Shown piece after piece: positions 49,657 to 59,700 of a stretch of DNA of 64,000 bases. Position 1 is the first letter of the stretch, and every line of letters starts with the position of its first letter. The position numbers and the translations under genes were made by a program. The notes beneath the pieces are model-generated. The model made no database searches, had not been told where the DNA came from, and saw only the letters and a list, made by a program, of their open reading frames with translations. The DNA comes from Pseudoglutamicibacter cumminsii (GTDB taxonomy: Bacteria > Actinomycetota > Actinomycetes > Actinomycetales > Micrococcaceae): the NCBI RefSeq assembly GCF_003143995.1, contig NZ_QFWG01000007.1, positions 61,773 to 125,772 on the forward strand. The letters are read 5' to 3'.

Positions 49657-51018
49657 ATGGTTTCCCAGCAACTACCCGAACCACCCGCATCCACCCCACG
49701 CTCGCAAGCCGGCTTATCGGCGCTTGACCGTGCGCGTTTGTCTTTGGCTACCTTCGCGGGGCGGGCTGCATCGCTCGCTTCACGCGTCGTAGGCCGTGGT
49801 TCGGGGCAGTCGATCCAAGGCGCGATCCTGACCCGCCTGGCCCCGCGAGCTTTCGAACACTTGCTCGCTGGCCGCACCATCGTCGCGGTCACCGGAACCA
49901 ACGGCAAGACCACGACCACTCACTTTGTCGCCGCAGCCGTACGCGAAGCCTTGGGTAAGGATGCCTCACGCCTGGTGACGAACGCTGACGGTGCGAACCT
50001 CCACCGCGGCATCGCATCCGCGCTTTCTGAGGCCCCGAAAGCCGACATTGCGGTGCTCGAGGTCGACGAGCGCGTCGTCGCGGACCTCGTGAAGCTCGGG
50101 AAACCGAAGATCCTCGCGATGCTGAACTTCTCCCGAGATCAGCTGGACCGCAACCACGAAATCAAGGCTCTGGCTCGCGCGTGGCGGAACGCTCTCGAGG
50201 AAGCCGGCGAAGACGGCCCGCTCGTGATCGCGAACGCGGAAGAGCCTCTGGTTGCCTGGGCTGCGGAAACTGCGCGCGAGACCGTGTGGGTCAACTCGGG
50301 TTCGGTGTGGAACGACGACGCCGTGCTGTGCCCGGGGTGCGACACGGTTTTGGAACGTGAAAACCCTGAGGTCGATGACGATGGCAACGTGACGTTCGCC
50401 GGTACGTGGCGTTGCCCTGGCTGCGACCGGAGCCAGCACAAGGCCACGATCGTGGTTCGCGGTGAAACGGTGCACGATGCGGACGGCAACGAGCTGGATC
50501 TGCAGCTGAATGTGCCCGGCCGGTTCAACGTCGGCAACGCCGCTGTTGCGTTGGCTACCGTGCGTGAATTCGGTGTGGACACTGACACTGCTCTGGCGGG
50601 TATGCGGAAGGTTCAGGCGCCTGCTGGGCGCTTTGGGATCAACGAGATTCGCAACGTGAAGTGCCGGTTGATGCTTTCGAAGAACCCGGCCGGCTGGGCG
50701 GAATCGCTTCCGCTGGGTACGAGCGATCCGCTTGTTTTGGCGATCGACTCGGTTCTCGCTGACGGCCGCGATGTGTCCTGGCTGTGGGATGTCGACTTTG
50801 AGTCGTTGCGGGGCCGGCAGGTCATCGCGACCGGCCGGAACACCTTCGACCTCGCGGTCCGGCTCGACTACGCGGGCGTTGAATGCCAGACCATCAAGGA
50901 CCTCGGCACCGCGATCGAGACCGCAGGCTCGATGCGCGCGGATCAGTCCGCGCCGCTCGACGTCATCGCTACCTACACTCCGTTCCAGGTTTTGCGTCGT
51001 ATGGGAGGCGCCAAGTGA
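49657..51018 (+). CDS. murT: Lipid II isoglutaminyl synthase, MurT subunit
   Basis: A 453-residue Mur-ligase-like subunit that with GatD amidates the D-Glu of lipid II to D-isoglutamine. The ATP motif is AVTGTNGKTTTTHFVAAA (about 76-93). A Cys4 zinc ribbon in the middle domain is CPGCD (about 227-231) and CPGCDRS (about 252-258), a MurT hallmark. The C-terminal DUF1727 region starts near RNVKCRLMLSKNPAGWAE. GatD overlaps the stop by 4 bases (GTGA). Confidence 0.93.
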   Translation: MVSQQLPEPPASTPRSQAGLSALDRARLSLATFAGRAASLASRVVGRGSGQSIQGAILTRLAPRAFEHLLAGRTIVAVTGTNGKTTTTHFVAAAVREALGKDASRLVTNADGANLHRGIASALSEAPKADIAVLEVDERVVADLVKLGKPKILAMLNFSRDQLDRNHEIKALARAWRNALEEAGEDGPLVIANAEEPLVAWAAETARETVWVNSGSVWNDDAVLCPGCDTVLERENPEVDDDGNVTFAGTWRCPGCDRSQHKATIVVRGETVHDADGNELDLQLNVPGRFNVGNAAVALATVREFGVDTDTALAGMRKVQAPAGRFGINEIRNVKCRLMLSKNPAGWAESLPLGTSDPLVLAIDSVLADGRDVSWLWDVDFESLRGRQVIATGRNTFDLAVRLDYAGVECQTIKDLGTAIETAGSMRADQSAPLDVIATYTPFQVLRRMGGAK

Positions 51019-51809
51019 GCACAGCAAACAACGCGAGCACGAACAACAGCGCAACCCCGAACAACGGCACCGTAACCGCATCGAAGGAACTCGCGGGCCG
51101 CACGCTCAGCATCGTGAATGTATACCAGTCGCTACTGGGTATTTACGGCGACCGCGGTAACGCGATGGTTTTGGCTGAGCGTGCCCGCCGTCGCGGGGCT
51201 GAGGTCATCGAGCATGTTGCGGAGCCTGGTTCCCCGGTCCCGGACGATGCCGACATCTATGTTTTGGGCGGCGGCGAGGACGGCGCCCAGACCGCAGCCG
51301 TTCGTGCGCTTGCGGCCGATGGCGTGCTGGCTCGCGCTGTTGAGCGCGGTGCGGTCGTGTTCGGCGTGTGCGCGGGCTACCAGATTCTTGGGGAGACGTT
51401 CACGGTCGGCCACGATAACGCCGAGCGTGAGGGCCTGGGCTTGTTGAACGCCCAGACGGTGCGTTGCGATCCACGCGCGGTGGGCGAGATTGTGACGCGT
51501 CGCCGCGGCGTGACCGGCAACGATGCTTTGATCACTGGCTTTGAGAACCACGGCGGCCAGACGCGGTTGTTGGCTGGCACTGAGCCGCTCGCTGATGTGA
51601 TCGAAGGCGTGGGCAACGGCGACGGCACGGAGGGCGCTGTCAAGGGCACCGTGTACGGAACGTATCCGCATGGGCCGGTTTTGGCCCGCAACCCGGCATT
51701 GGCTGACGAGCTCATCACGGTTGCGACCGGGGTGCAGTTCGCTCCCCTCCCGATCCAGGCGATCGCCGCTCTGCGTGCCGAACGTTTGGAGGGCCACCTT
51801 GGCAGCTAA
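51015..51809 (+). CDS. gatD: Lipid II isoglutaminyl synthase, GatD glutaminase subunit
   Basis: A 264-residue class I glutamine amidotransferase from GTG 51015, chosen because it overlaps the murT stop; the longer upstream frame is the other frame of murT. LSIVNVYQSLLGIYGDRGN (start of the domain) and the nucleophile Cys in VVFGVCAGYQILGE are typical; the catalytic His is in YGTYPHGPVLAR. Partner of MurT. The N-terminal Asn/Thr-rich 25 residues are not conserved. Confidence 0.93.
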   Translation: MSTANNASTNNSATPNNGTVTASKELAGRTLSIVNVYQSLLGIYGDRGNAMVLAERARRRGAEVIEHVAEPGSPVPDDADIYVLGGGEDGAQTAAVRALAADGVLARAVERGAVVFGVCAGYQILGETFTVGHDNAEREGLGLLNAQTVRCDPRAVGEIVTRRRGVTGNDALITGFENHGGQTRLLAGTEPLADVIEGVGNGDGTEGAVKGTVYGTYPHGPVLARNPALADELITVATGVQFAPLPIQAIAALRAERLEGHLGS

Positions 51810-51831
51810 CTCCCCTGTCGCTGACTGCGCT

Positions 51832-52473
51832 ATGGCTACACCTCCGGCGCTCGTGCTGGGCTCGACTTCTCCTGGCCGTGCGGCCGTGTTGACGGCCGCT
51901 GGAATCGCGTTCGCTCAGCAGGCCTCGCACGTGGATGAGGACGCCGTGGTCGCCTCGGCCACGGCGTCGGGAGAAACACAGTTGAGCCCTGCGGATGAGG
52001 CGCAGCTGTTGGCTGAAGCGAAAGCCGCCGATGTGGCACAGGCTTTACGCGCGAACCCTACGGGTTCGCGGCTCGTTTTGGGATGCGATTCGGTTTTCGA
52101 ATTCGAAGGTGTCGCGTACGGGAAGCCCCACACCCCCGAGGTGGCGCGGGAACGCTGGCTTGCTCAGCGAGGCCGTGAAGGCGTGCTTCATTCGGGGCAT
52201 TGCCTGATCGATCATGAAACGGGCCGGCAGGCAACCGAGTGCGTATCTTCCACGGTTCGTTTCGCGGACATCAGCGATGCCGAGCTCGACGCGTACATCG
52301 CCACCGGGGAGCCTCTCCCGTGCGCTGGTGCCTTCACGGTCGATGGCCGCGCAGCCGCTCTCATCGACGGAATCGACGGCGACTTCCACGCGGTCGTAGG
52401 GCTCTCCCCCGCCGCGCTTCGGCGCATGCTCGCCGAGCTCGGGCACCCACTCACACTCGTGTGGCCTGCCTAG
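51832..52473 (+). CDS. maf: Maf family nucleoside triphosphate pyrophosphatase
   Basis: A 213-residue pyrophosphatase that removes non-canonical or modified NTPs and is linked to septum control. VLGSTSPGRAAVL (start) and GKPHTPEVARERWLAQRGRE match Maf motifs, with acidic DEDAV and GCDSVFEFEGV parts of the active site. A TTG at 51799 with GGAGGG 5 bases upstream is an alternative start, giving 11 more residues. It overlaps the gatD end in that case. Usual neighbour of accA3 and accD in Actinobacteria. Confidence 0.88.
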   Translation: MATPPALVLGSTSPGRAAVLTAAGIAFAQQASHVDEDAVVASATASGETQLSPADEAQLLAEAKAADVAQALRANPTGSRLVLGCDSVFEFEGVAYGKPHTPEVARERWLAQRGREGVLHSGHCLIDHETGRQATECVSSTVRFADISDAELDAYIATGEPLPCAGAFTVDGRAAALIDGIDGDFHAVVGLSPAALRRMLAELGHPLTLVWPA

Positions 52474-52504
52474 CCAACCAGCCGCCTGCGTAAGCCAGCC
52501 AACC
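52464..52504 (+). repeat. 20-21-bp duplication including the maf stop
   Basis: GCCTGCCTAGCCAACCAGCC (52464-52483) and GCCTGCGTAAGCCAGCCAACC (52484-52504). The first holds the maf TAG, the second has TAA at the same position. Confidence 0.75.
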
Positions 52505-52686
52505 GCGAACTTGAGCGGAAATGACCAAAGCGCGCAGGGCGTCGTAGGCTTAAGGCAGTGCAACGGTCTGTAGGGTTCCCACAAAAAACAGGCCAATTCG
52601 GGCGGGAAATCCTGGATAATTCAGGAGGTTCCCCACATATCGGATAGGCTCACAGAGTCTATGCAACGTAAGGAGCAGCCAGGCTC

Positions 52687-54462
52687 ATGCCAGAACTGAC
52701 CAAGGTTTTGATCGCCAACCGTGGCGAAATCGCTGTCCGCATTATTCGCGCGGCGGCCGATGAGGGCATTAAGTCCGTCGCCGTGTACGCCGACTCCGAC
52801 CGCAACGCCATGCACGCGCGCATGGCTGATGAGTCGTTCGCGCTGGGTGGGGCTTCCGCTACCGAATCTTATTTGAATATCGAGAAGATCATCTCGGTCG
52901 CTAAGCGCTCCAAGGCCGATGCGATCCACCCGGGATACGGCTTCCTCGCGGAGAACGCTGACTTCGCTCAGGCCGTGATCGATGCTGGCCTGATTTGGAT
53001 TGGCCCGTCCCCTGAAGCGATCCGTGCGTTGGGCGACAAGGTTCAGGCCCGCCACATCGCGCAGAAGGTTGGCGCTCCGTTGGTTCCTGGCACGAAGGAC
53101 CCCGTGTCCTCGACCCAGGAGGTTCTGGACTTCGCTGACGAGCACGGCCTCCCTATCGCTATCAAGGCTGCCCACGGTGGTGGCGGCCGCGGCATCAAGG
53201 TCGTTCGCGACCGCTCGGACATCCCTGAGCTCTACGATTCCGCTGTTCGTGAGGCAACCGCGGCGTTCGGCCGCGGCGAGTGCTTCATCGAGCGCTTCCT
53301 GGACGCTCCTCGCCACGTCGAAACCCAGTGCCTCGCTGATAAGGAAGGCAACGTCGTCGTGGTTTCGACCCGCGACTGCTCGCTTCAGCGCCGCAACCAG
53401 AAGCTTGTCGAGGAAGCCCCTGCACCGTTCTTGACGGACGAGCAGAACGAGCGCCTCTACGAGTCCTCGAAGGCGATCCTGCGCGAAGCCGGCTACGTCG
53501 GCGCAGGTACGTGTGAGTTCCTTGTAGGCCAGGACGGTGTGATCTCGTTCCTCGAGGTCAACACTCGCCTTCAGGTTGAGCACACCGTATCCGAAGAGAT
53601 CAGCGGCATCGACCTAGTGCGTGAACAGTTCCGCATCGCACGCGGTGAAACGCTGGGCTACGAAGACCCTGAGCTGCGCGGCCACTCCTTCGAGTTCCGC
53701 ATCAACGGTGAGGATCCGGGCCGTAACTTCATGCCAACCCCAGGCACGCTGTCGACCCTCAAGTTCCCTACCGGCCCAGGCGTTCGCGTGGACACCGGTG
53801 TTGAGCAGGGCGAATCCGTGACCGGTAACTTTGACTCGATGATCGCTAAGCTCATCGTGACCGGCCGAACCCGTCAGGAAGCTGCTGAACGTTCGCGCCG
53901 CGCCTTGAAGGAATTCGAGGTTGAAGGCATGGCGACCGTGGTTCCGTTCCACCGCGTCGTGATGGAAGACCCGGCGTTCATCCCTGAGGATGAGGACAAG
54001 CCGTTCGAGGTTCACACCCGCTGGATCGAAACCGAGTTCAACAACACGATCAAGCCGTACACCAAGGCCACCCCGGCTGAGGAAGACGACGAGGACATCC
54101 AGCACTACACGGTCGAGGTTGGCGGTCGACGCCTCGAGATCGCTCTGCCGGCCTCGCTCGGTTCCGGTTCCGGCGGCGCCCGCGCACAGCACAAGCCGAA
54201 GCGTCCTAAGCGCGCTCGCGGCGGTGCGGCTGCCGCGGCTTCCGGCAACGACCTGACCTCGCCTATGCAGGGCACGATCGTCAAGGTTGCTGTCAAGGAC
54301 GGCCAGAAAGTCTCCGAAGGCGATCTGATCGTGGTACTTGAAGCGATGAAGATGGAACAGCCGATCACCGCGCACCGCGACGGCGTGGTCAAGAAGCTCA
54401 AGGCGAGCGTCGGCGGGACCGTCTCCGCATCCGAGGTGCTCTGCACCATTGACAACGAATAA
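52687..54462 (+). CDS. accA3: Acyl-CoA carboxylase alpha subunit (biotin carboxylase + BCCP)
   Basis: A 591-residue protein that carboxylates its own biotin with ATP and bicarbonate. The biotin carboxylase domain opens with [18 protein letters not shown], has the ATP-grasp Gly-rich loop [14 protein letters not shown] (about 159-172), and [16 protein letters not shown] (Mg and bicarbonate sites). An acidic and then basic linker ([19 protein letters not shown]) leads to the biotinyl domain with LEAMKMEQ; the biotin lysine is Lys555. AAGGAG is 13 bases before the ATG, with a possible promoter at TAGGCT 52645. Works with AccD and AccE (33-35 kb). Confidence 0.95.
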   Translation: MPELTKVLIANRGEIAVRIIRAAADEGIKSVAVYADSDRNAMHARMADESFALGGASATESYLNIEKIISVAKRSKADAIHPGYGFLAENADFAQAVIDAGLIWIGPSPEAIRALGDKVQARHIAQKVGAPLVPGTKDPVSSTQEVLDFADEHGLPIAIKAAHGGGGRGIKVVRDRSDIPELYDSAVREATAAFGRGECFIERFLDAPRHVETQCLADKEGNVVVVSTRDCSLQRRNQKLVEEAPAPFLTDEQNERLYESSKAILREAGYVGAGTCEFLVGQDGVISFLEVNTRLQVEHTVSEEISGIDLVREQFRIARGETLGYEDPELRGHSFEFRINGEDPGRNFMPTPGTLSTLKFPTGPGVRVDTGVEQGESVTGNFDSMIAKLIVTGRTRQEAAERSRRALKEFEVEGMATVVPFHRVVMEDPAFIPEDEDKPFEVHTRWIETEFNNTIKPYTKATPAEEDDEDIQHYTVEVGGRRLEIALPASLGSGSGGARAQHKPKRPKRARGGAAAAASGNDLTSPMQGTIVKVAVKDGQKVSEGDLIVVLEAMKMEQPITAHRDGVVKKLKASVGGTVSASEVLCTIDNE

Positions 54463-54493
54463 GCGGTGAAGAATAAGAATCGCGCCGGATAGG
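54457..54493 (+). repeat. 14-16-bp repeats around the accA3 stop
   Basis: GAATAAG at 54457 (containing the accA3 stop), GAATAAG at 54471 and GGATAGG at 54487. The periods are 14 and 16 bp, and each unit offers a TAA or TAG. Confidence 0.65.
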
Positions 54494-54520
54494 AATCATG
54501 CCGATTCACAATTCATAAAT

Positions 54521-54558
54521 GTAAGGGCCAGGAAACTTGGAAGTTTCCTGGCCCTTAC
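54521..54558. terminator. Bidirectional terminator between accA3 and lpdA
   Basis: A perfect 16-bp stem (GTAAGGGCCAGGAAAC / GTTTCCTGGCCCTTAC) with a 6-base loop between convergent genes. Confidence 0.8.
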
Positions 54559-54662
54559 GTTGTGCTGATGCGGCCGCGTCTGTAGCTGGTTGCTTGGCCG
54601 CGTCAGATGTGGCGGTCACCACCCGATGCGGCGTCGGTCCGCAAGCAGTACCGCAAGCCGCG

Positions 54663-56075
54663 TCAGATGTGCCGGTGCAGGCGACGGGCGGCTTCTGCGA
54701 CCGAGCCAGACAGCGACGGGTAGATCGTCACGGTGTCCGCGAGGTCGTCGACGTTCATGTGCTTACGCACTGCGGTCGCAATCGGATAGATGAGCTCAGA
54801 CGCGCGCGGAGCCACTACGACGCCGCCGAGCACGGTACCGGTGCCGCGACGAGCGAAAATCTTGATGAAGCCACGCTTGATGCCCATCATCTTGGCGCGC
54901 GGGTTCGTCGTCAGGTCCAGCATGAAGGAATCAGCGACCACAGCGCCCTGATCAACGAGCGCCTGGCTCACACCGACCGTTGCAATCTCAGGGGAGGTAA
55001 ACACGTTCGAGGCGACTTCGTCCACCCTGAGCGGGGTCACCGCGTCGCCCATCAGGTGAGCCACAGCGATCCGTCCCTGCATCGCAGCAACCGAAGCCAG
55101 CGGGAACACACCCGTGCAGTCGCCGGCCGCATAGATGTGCGGAGCCGTGGTGCGGGAAACACCATCGACCGTGATGTGCCCGGACTCAGAAACCGCAACC
55201 CCGGCTCCTTCAAGCCCCATGTCTGCGGTGTTCGGGATCGCGCCGACCGCAACGAGACAGTGGGAGCCCTCAACAGTGGTGCCGTCGGAGAGCTCTACCG
55301 TGACCTTGTCGCCGTCACGGGTCACCGAATTGGCTCGGACCTCGGAACGGACCTCAACACCGTTCTCCTCGAAAACGTCCTCAAGCAAGCGGGCAGCATC
55401 CTCGTCCTCGCCAGGCAGAACACGGTCGCGCGAAGACACGAGGGTCACACGGGACCCCAGAAGGTTGTATGCGGAAGCGAACTCGGCACCCGTGACACCC
55501 GAACCGATCACGATCAGATGCTCAGGGTTCTCCTTCATCCCATAGACCTGCTTCCAGGTCATGATGCGCTCACCATCAGGAACAGCGGTCGGCAACTCAC
55601 GCGGATGCGCGCCCACCGCAACAATCACATAATCGGCATCGAAGCGGGAGGTCGAGCCGTCCTTGCCCTCGACCTCAACCGTGTGCGTGCCCACCAAACG
55701 GCCCCGGCCATCGACCACCTCGACACCCGCCTGAACCAAGCCAGCCCGGATGTCCGCCGACTGCTCGGCCGCCAACGCAAGCAAACGTTCATTGATGTAG
55801 CCGAGGTCCGCATCAACCTCATGCTCATCCGTGCCACGGATCGTCAGCTCATTCGCAACGGACACACGGCGCACGGCGTCTGCGGAACCAATCAGAGTCT
55901 TGGAAGGGACGACGTCGGTCAGAACAGCCGAACCACCCGTCCCCTGTTCCTCGATCAAGGTCACCCGCGCACCGAGTTGCGCACCAACCATCGCGGCCTC
56001 ATAACCACCTGGGCCGCCACCAATAATGACAAGACGTGGAGAGTTAAAATCAACTTGAGCGCTCACAGCCTCCAT
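54663..56075 (-). CDS. lpdA: NAD(P)H quinone dehydrogenase LpdA-type flavoprotein
   Basis: A 470-residue FAD enzyme of the dihydrolipoamide dehydrogenase fold. The FAD motif is LVIIGGGPGGYEAAMVGAQL (about 15-34) and the NAD motif VIGSGVTGAEFASAY. The usual CxxxxC disulfide is replaced by GGSAVLTDVVPSK, so it cannot be a true lipoamide dehydrogenase. This substitution and the IYPSLSGSVAEAARRL C-terminus match mycobacterial LpdA (Rv3303c), an NAD(P)H:quinone oxidoreductase thought to protect from oxidative stress. The start ATG follows duplicated 18-bp sequences. Confidence 0.9.
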   Translation of the reverse strand: MEAVSAQVDFNSPRLVIIGGGPGGYEAAMVGAQLGARVTLIEEQGTGGSAVLTDVVPSKTLIGSADAVRRVSVANELTIRGTDEHEVDADLGYINERLLALAAEQSADIRAGLVQAGVEVVDGRGRLVGTHTVEVEGKDGSTSRFDADYVIVAVGAHPRELPTAVPDGERIMTWKQVYGMKENPEHLIVIGSGVTGAEFASAYNLLGSRVTLVSSRDRVLPGEDEDAARLLEDVFEENGVEVRSEVRANSVTRDGDKVTVELSDGTTVEGSHCLVAVGAIPNTADMGLEGAGVAVSESGHITVDGVSRTTAPHIYAAGDCTGVFPLASVAAMQGRIAVAHLMGDAVTPLRVDEVASNVFTSPEIATVGVSQALVDQGAVVADSFMLDLTTNPRAKMMGIKRGFIKIFARRGTGTVLGGVVVAPRASELIYPIATAVRKHMNVDDLADTVTIYPSLSGSVAEAARRLHRHI

Positions 56076-56076
56076 T

Positions 56077-56148
56077 GTGTCATCTCAGGCACGCGTGTCA
56101 TCTCAGGCACGCGCTCGCTGAATCCCCGTAGCTCGCTGAATCGCCCTT
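56077..56148. repeat. Two successive 18-bp tandem duplications upstream of lpdA
   Basis: GTGTCATCTCAGGCACGC is repeated exactly at 56077 and 56095. It is followed by a second doublet GCTCGCTGAATCCCCGTA / GCTCGCTGAATCGCCCTT at 56113 and 56131. The first lies immediately before the lpdA start. Confidence 0.9.
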
Positions 56149-56312
56149 CAGGAGGGATCGCGTACGATGCGGTTGTCACGACGATCCGGCGACGTTGCCG
56201 CAGGAGCCGCTCAAACTTGATACGATAGACACGAATGCGCGCAAGCGCTGTCATCATCGCTTTGCTTTGAATCAATGCATTGCCCCAATGCTTTGCCCCA
56301 AGGAGGCCATCC

Positions 56313-56618
56313 GTGTACTCGGCCGATGGAAAGAACAAGAACCACTCAGGTGAAGGCCACGCAGTCAGCAACATCATTCTGTTCGTGGTGCTGTTCGCGA
56401 TTCTCCTCGCTGGTATCTACGCCCTGACTTTCGCTGATCTGCATGACCCAGCGAAGGCATGGTTCCCATTCATCGCATGTGTCGCGGGCGGTACCCTCGC
56501 ATTCGGCATCGGCAAGCACGTGACCGGCCGCGCAGACAAGAACCCAGACGTCACCGCGAACGAAGCCGGCGCTCTGGACGCTGTCGACGACGAATACCGC
56601 AAGGCCGTCTCCAAGTAG
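56313..56618 (+). CDS. Small two-helix membrane protein
   Basis: A 101-residue protein from GTG 56313; AAGGAGG is 6 bases before it, so the ATG eleven codons further upstream is rejected. After about 20 polar residues come two membrane segments (NIILFVVLFAILLAGIYAL and WFPFIACVAGGTLAFGIG) and a charged C-terminal tail. No family recognised. Located between lpdA (divergent) and mfd (convergent). A strong terminator follows. Confidence 0.7.
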   Translation: MYSADGKNKNHSGEGHAVSNIILFVVLFAILLAGIYALTFADLHDPAKAWFPFIACVAGGTLAFGIGKHVTGRADKNPDVTANEAGALDAVDDEYRKAVSK

Positions 56619-56651
56619 GAGCTCATAAACTTCGCGGCTTAAAAGCTTTGC

Positions 56652-56690
56652 GGTGGGGCGCATCCGTCACGGATGCGTCCCACCTTTTCT
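56652..56690 (+). terminator. Rho-independent terminator
   Basis: GGTGGG-GCGCATCCG pairs with CGGATGCG-TCCCACC over TCA and is followed by TTTTCT. Confidence 0.85.
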
Positions 56691-56750
56691 GTATGTACGT
56701 TTCTGTTGTAGGTTTTCCCGCGGCGCTCGGCCGTTCTCCTAGGCGACTAA

Positions 56751-56773
56751 CCTAGGCCGCTGAACGGCCTAGG
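56751..56773 (-). terminator. Hairpin after mfd
   Basis: CCTAGGCCG and CGGCCTAGG pair over a 5-base loop, 10 bases downstream of the mfd stop. Confidence 0.5.
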
Positions 56774-56782
56774 CTAAAACGC

Positions 56783-59700
56783 TCAGGCTTCGCCGAACAC
56801 GTTAGTCAGGAACGTCTCAACCCAGTCGAGTAGTTCTTGGTCGGTGAGCCGCTGAGCGCCGAGCCCCTGCCCCTTCGGGAACGGAGCCAGAACCGCTTTC
56901 AACGCAGGCTTGTGCATCGCGCCCGGGTACAGGCGCTTCATCCGCATGACCCGTGATTCAGCGAGGTTGTCCGGAGCGAAACGGATGTAGTTGCCTTGGG
57001 CCTGGATCTCGTTGATGTTCACCGAACGCGCCACAATACGCACCCGCGCAACCGAAACCAGCAGCTGCGCAGCCTCCGGAAGCTCACCGTAACGGTCCTT
57101 GAGCTCCTCGACCACCGCATCGACCGCTTCCGGTTCAGCGGCCTGCGCAAGCTTCCTGTACGCTTCCAGGCGTAGTCGCTCGCTCGGCACATAATCCTCA
57201 GGGAAGTGAGCGTTCAACGGAAGCTCGATCTTCATTTCCTGGCTCGTGGAGTCCGTATCGCCCTTGAACGCGGCAACGGCCTCGCCCACCAGACGGATGT
57301 ACAAGTCGAATCCGACGCCCTGAATATGGCCGGACTGCTCGCCACCCAGAAGGTTGCCCGCGCCACGCAATTCGAGGTCCTTCATAGCCAGCTGGTGGCC
57401 CGAACCCAATTCGTTGTGCGCCGCAACCGCCTTGAGCCGCTCAAGCGCGACCTCGCCCAGCGGACGCTCCGGATCCCACAAGAAATACGCGTACGCGCGG
57501 TCACGGCCACGCCCCACACGGCCACGCAACTGATGAAGCTGCGAAAGGCCATAGTTATTCGCGCGGTCCACGATCAGCGTGTTCGCGTTAGCGATATCCA
57601 AGCCGGTCTCGATGATGGTCGTGGACACGAGCACGTCATAGCTGCCCTCCCAGAAATCCACCATGATCTGCTCAAGCCGGCTTTCCGACATGCGGCCATG
57701 CGCAACAGCGATCCGCGCTTCCGGCACCAGCTCAGCGAGCTGCCCCGCAATCTTATCGATCGAGGACACCCGGTTGTGGACGTAGAAAACCTGGCCCTCA
57801 CGCATCAGCTCGCGGCGGATCGCCGCAACCACCTGCTTGTCCGTGTACGGGCCCACATACGTCAAAACCGGGTGGCGTTCCTCCGGCGGGGTCGCCAACG
57901 TTGAGGTCTCGCGGATCCCCGTCAGCGACATCTCGAGTGTGCGCGGAATCGGGGTCGCGGACATCGCTAAAACGTCTACGTTGGTGCGTAGCTTCTTGAG
58001 CTGCTCCTTGTGCTCAACACCGAAACGCTGTTCCTCATCCACGATGATGAGACCCAAGTCCTTGAAAGCAACCTGCTTGGAAAGCAACCGGTGCGTACCG
58101 ATCACCACATCGACCGAACCGTCGGCGAGCCCATCGAGGGTCTCTTTCGATTCCTTCGCCGTCTGGAAACGCGAAAGCGCCCGCACAACCACCGGGAAAC
58201 CCGCGAAACGCTCCGTGAACGTCTCAAAGTGCTGCCGAGCAAGCAGGGTCGTAGGGACCAAAACCGCGACCTGTTTGCCGTCCTGAACCGCCTTGAACGC
58301 GGCACGCACGGCAACCTCAGTCTTACCGAAGCCCACGTCGCCGGAAATCAAGCGGTCCATCGGGACCTCGGACTCCATGTCTTTCTTGACCTCATCGATA
58401 GTGGTCAGCTGATCCGGGGTCTCAACGAACGGGAACGCTGCCTCAAGCTCGGCCTGCCACGGAGTGTCCGGCGCGAACGCGTGCCCGCGGGAGGCCATCC
58501 GCGCCGAATACAGCTTGACCAGCTCGCCCGCGATCTCCCGGACCGCACGGCGCGCCTTCGACTTCGTCTGCGACCAATCCGAGCCGCCCATCTTGGACAG
58601 CGTCGGCTGATCCCCACCCACGTACCGCGTGATCTGATCCAACTGATCCGTCGGAACAAACAGCCGGTCCCCCGGCGCGCCACGCTTGGACGGCGCGTAT
58701 TCGATCACCAAATACTCGCGCACCGCCCCTGCGGTCTTGCGCTGTTGCATCTGGATGAAACGTCCGATGCCGTGCTGATCGTGCACAACATAGTCGCCTT
58801 CCTCCAGGGTCAGCGGGTCAACAGCATTCCGACGACGCGAAGCCAGCTTCTTCGTGGACCGCGCCACAGCCGAGCTCGCGCGGCCCAACACGTCGGCTTC
58901 CGTGAGGAACGCAAGCTTCACATCATCCAGCACGAAGCCGTTGCCGGCGAGCGCCTGCGTCACCTGGATCAGGCCAGGCCGCGGCGCCTCGTCGATCGAC
59001 TCAACACGGCTCACCGGGATATCCGCATCAGAGAAAAGCTCAACCAAACGGTTCGCCGGGCCAGCGCCATCCGTGACCACAACAACTGACCAGTCATCCC
59101 GGACGCGGCCACCCACATACTCGAGCATCTGAGCGACATCACCGCGCCACGCGGCCGGCTCCCGCGCCGGAATCCGGACCGTCAGCCCCTCCTGAACGAG
59201 CTCCTCATCCGAACCCAACGCGGTCATCGTCCACCACGCCAAGCCAGCATCCAAAACCCCAGCGCGAGCCTGTCCTAACGTCTGGAAACCAGCCGCCTCA
59301 GCATCGTGCTCCATGCCGCCCGTGACCTGCGAAATATCAACCGGCGCATCCGCACCCATCGCCGCAGAAGACCACGAGGCCTCCAAGAACTCGGCGTTCG
59401 TAGCCAACAAATCAGCGGCACGGCCGGAAACCCGCTCCGGATCAGCGACGATCACAACAGACCCCGGGCCAAACACGGAAGACAGCGGAACCATCTTCTC
59501 CGCAAGCAAAGGAGCCAACGACTCCATGCCCTCAACGCTCAAACCGGCCGCGATCTTCTCGAGCATGTCGCGAGCGCCAGGCATCGAATCCGCGAGCCGG
59601 CGCGCACGCTCACGCAGACCCTCATCCACCAACATCTCGCGGCACGGAGGGCATTCGACCCGCTCCAACGCCGCGTCCTCGCCCAGCAGAGAACGCTGAT

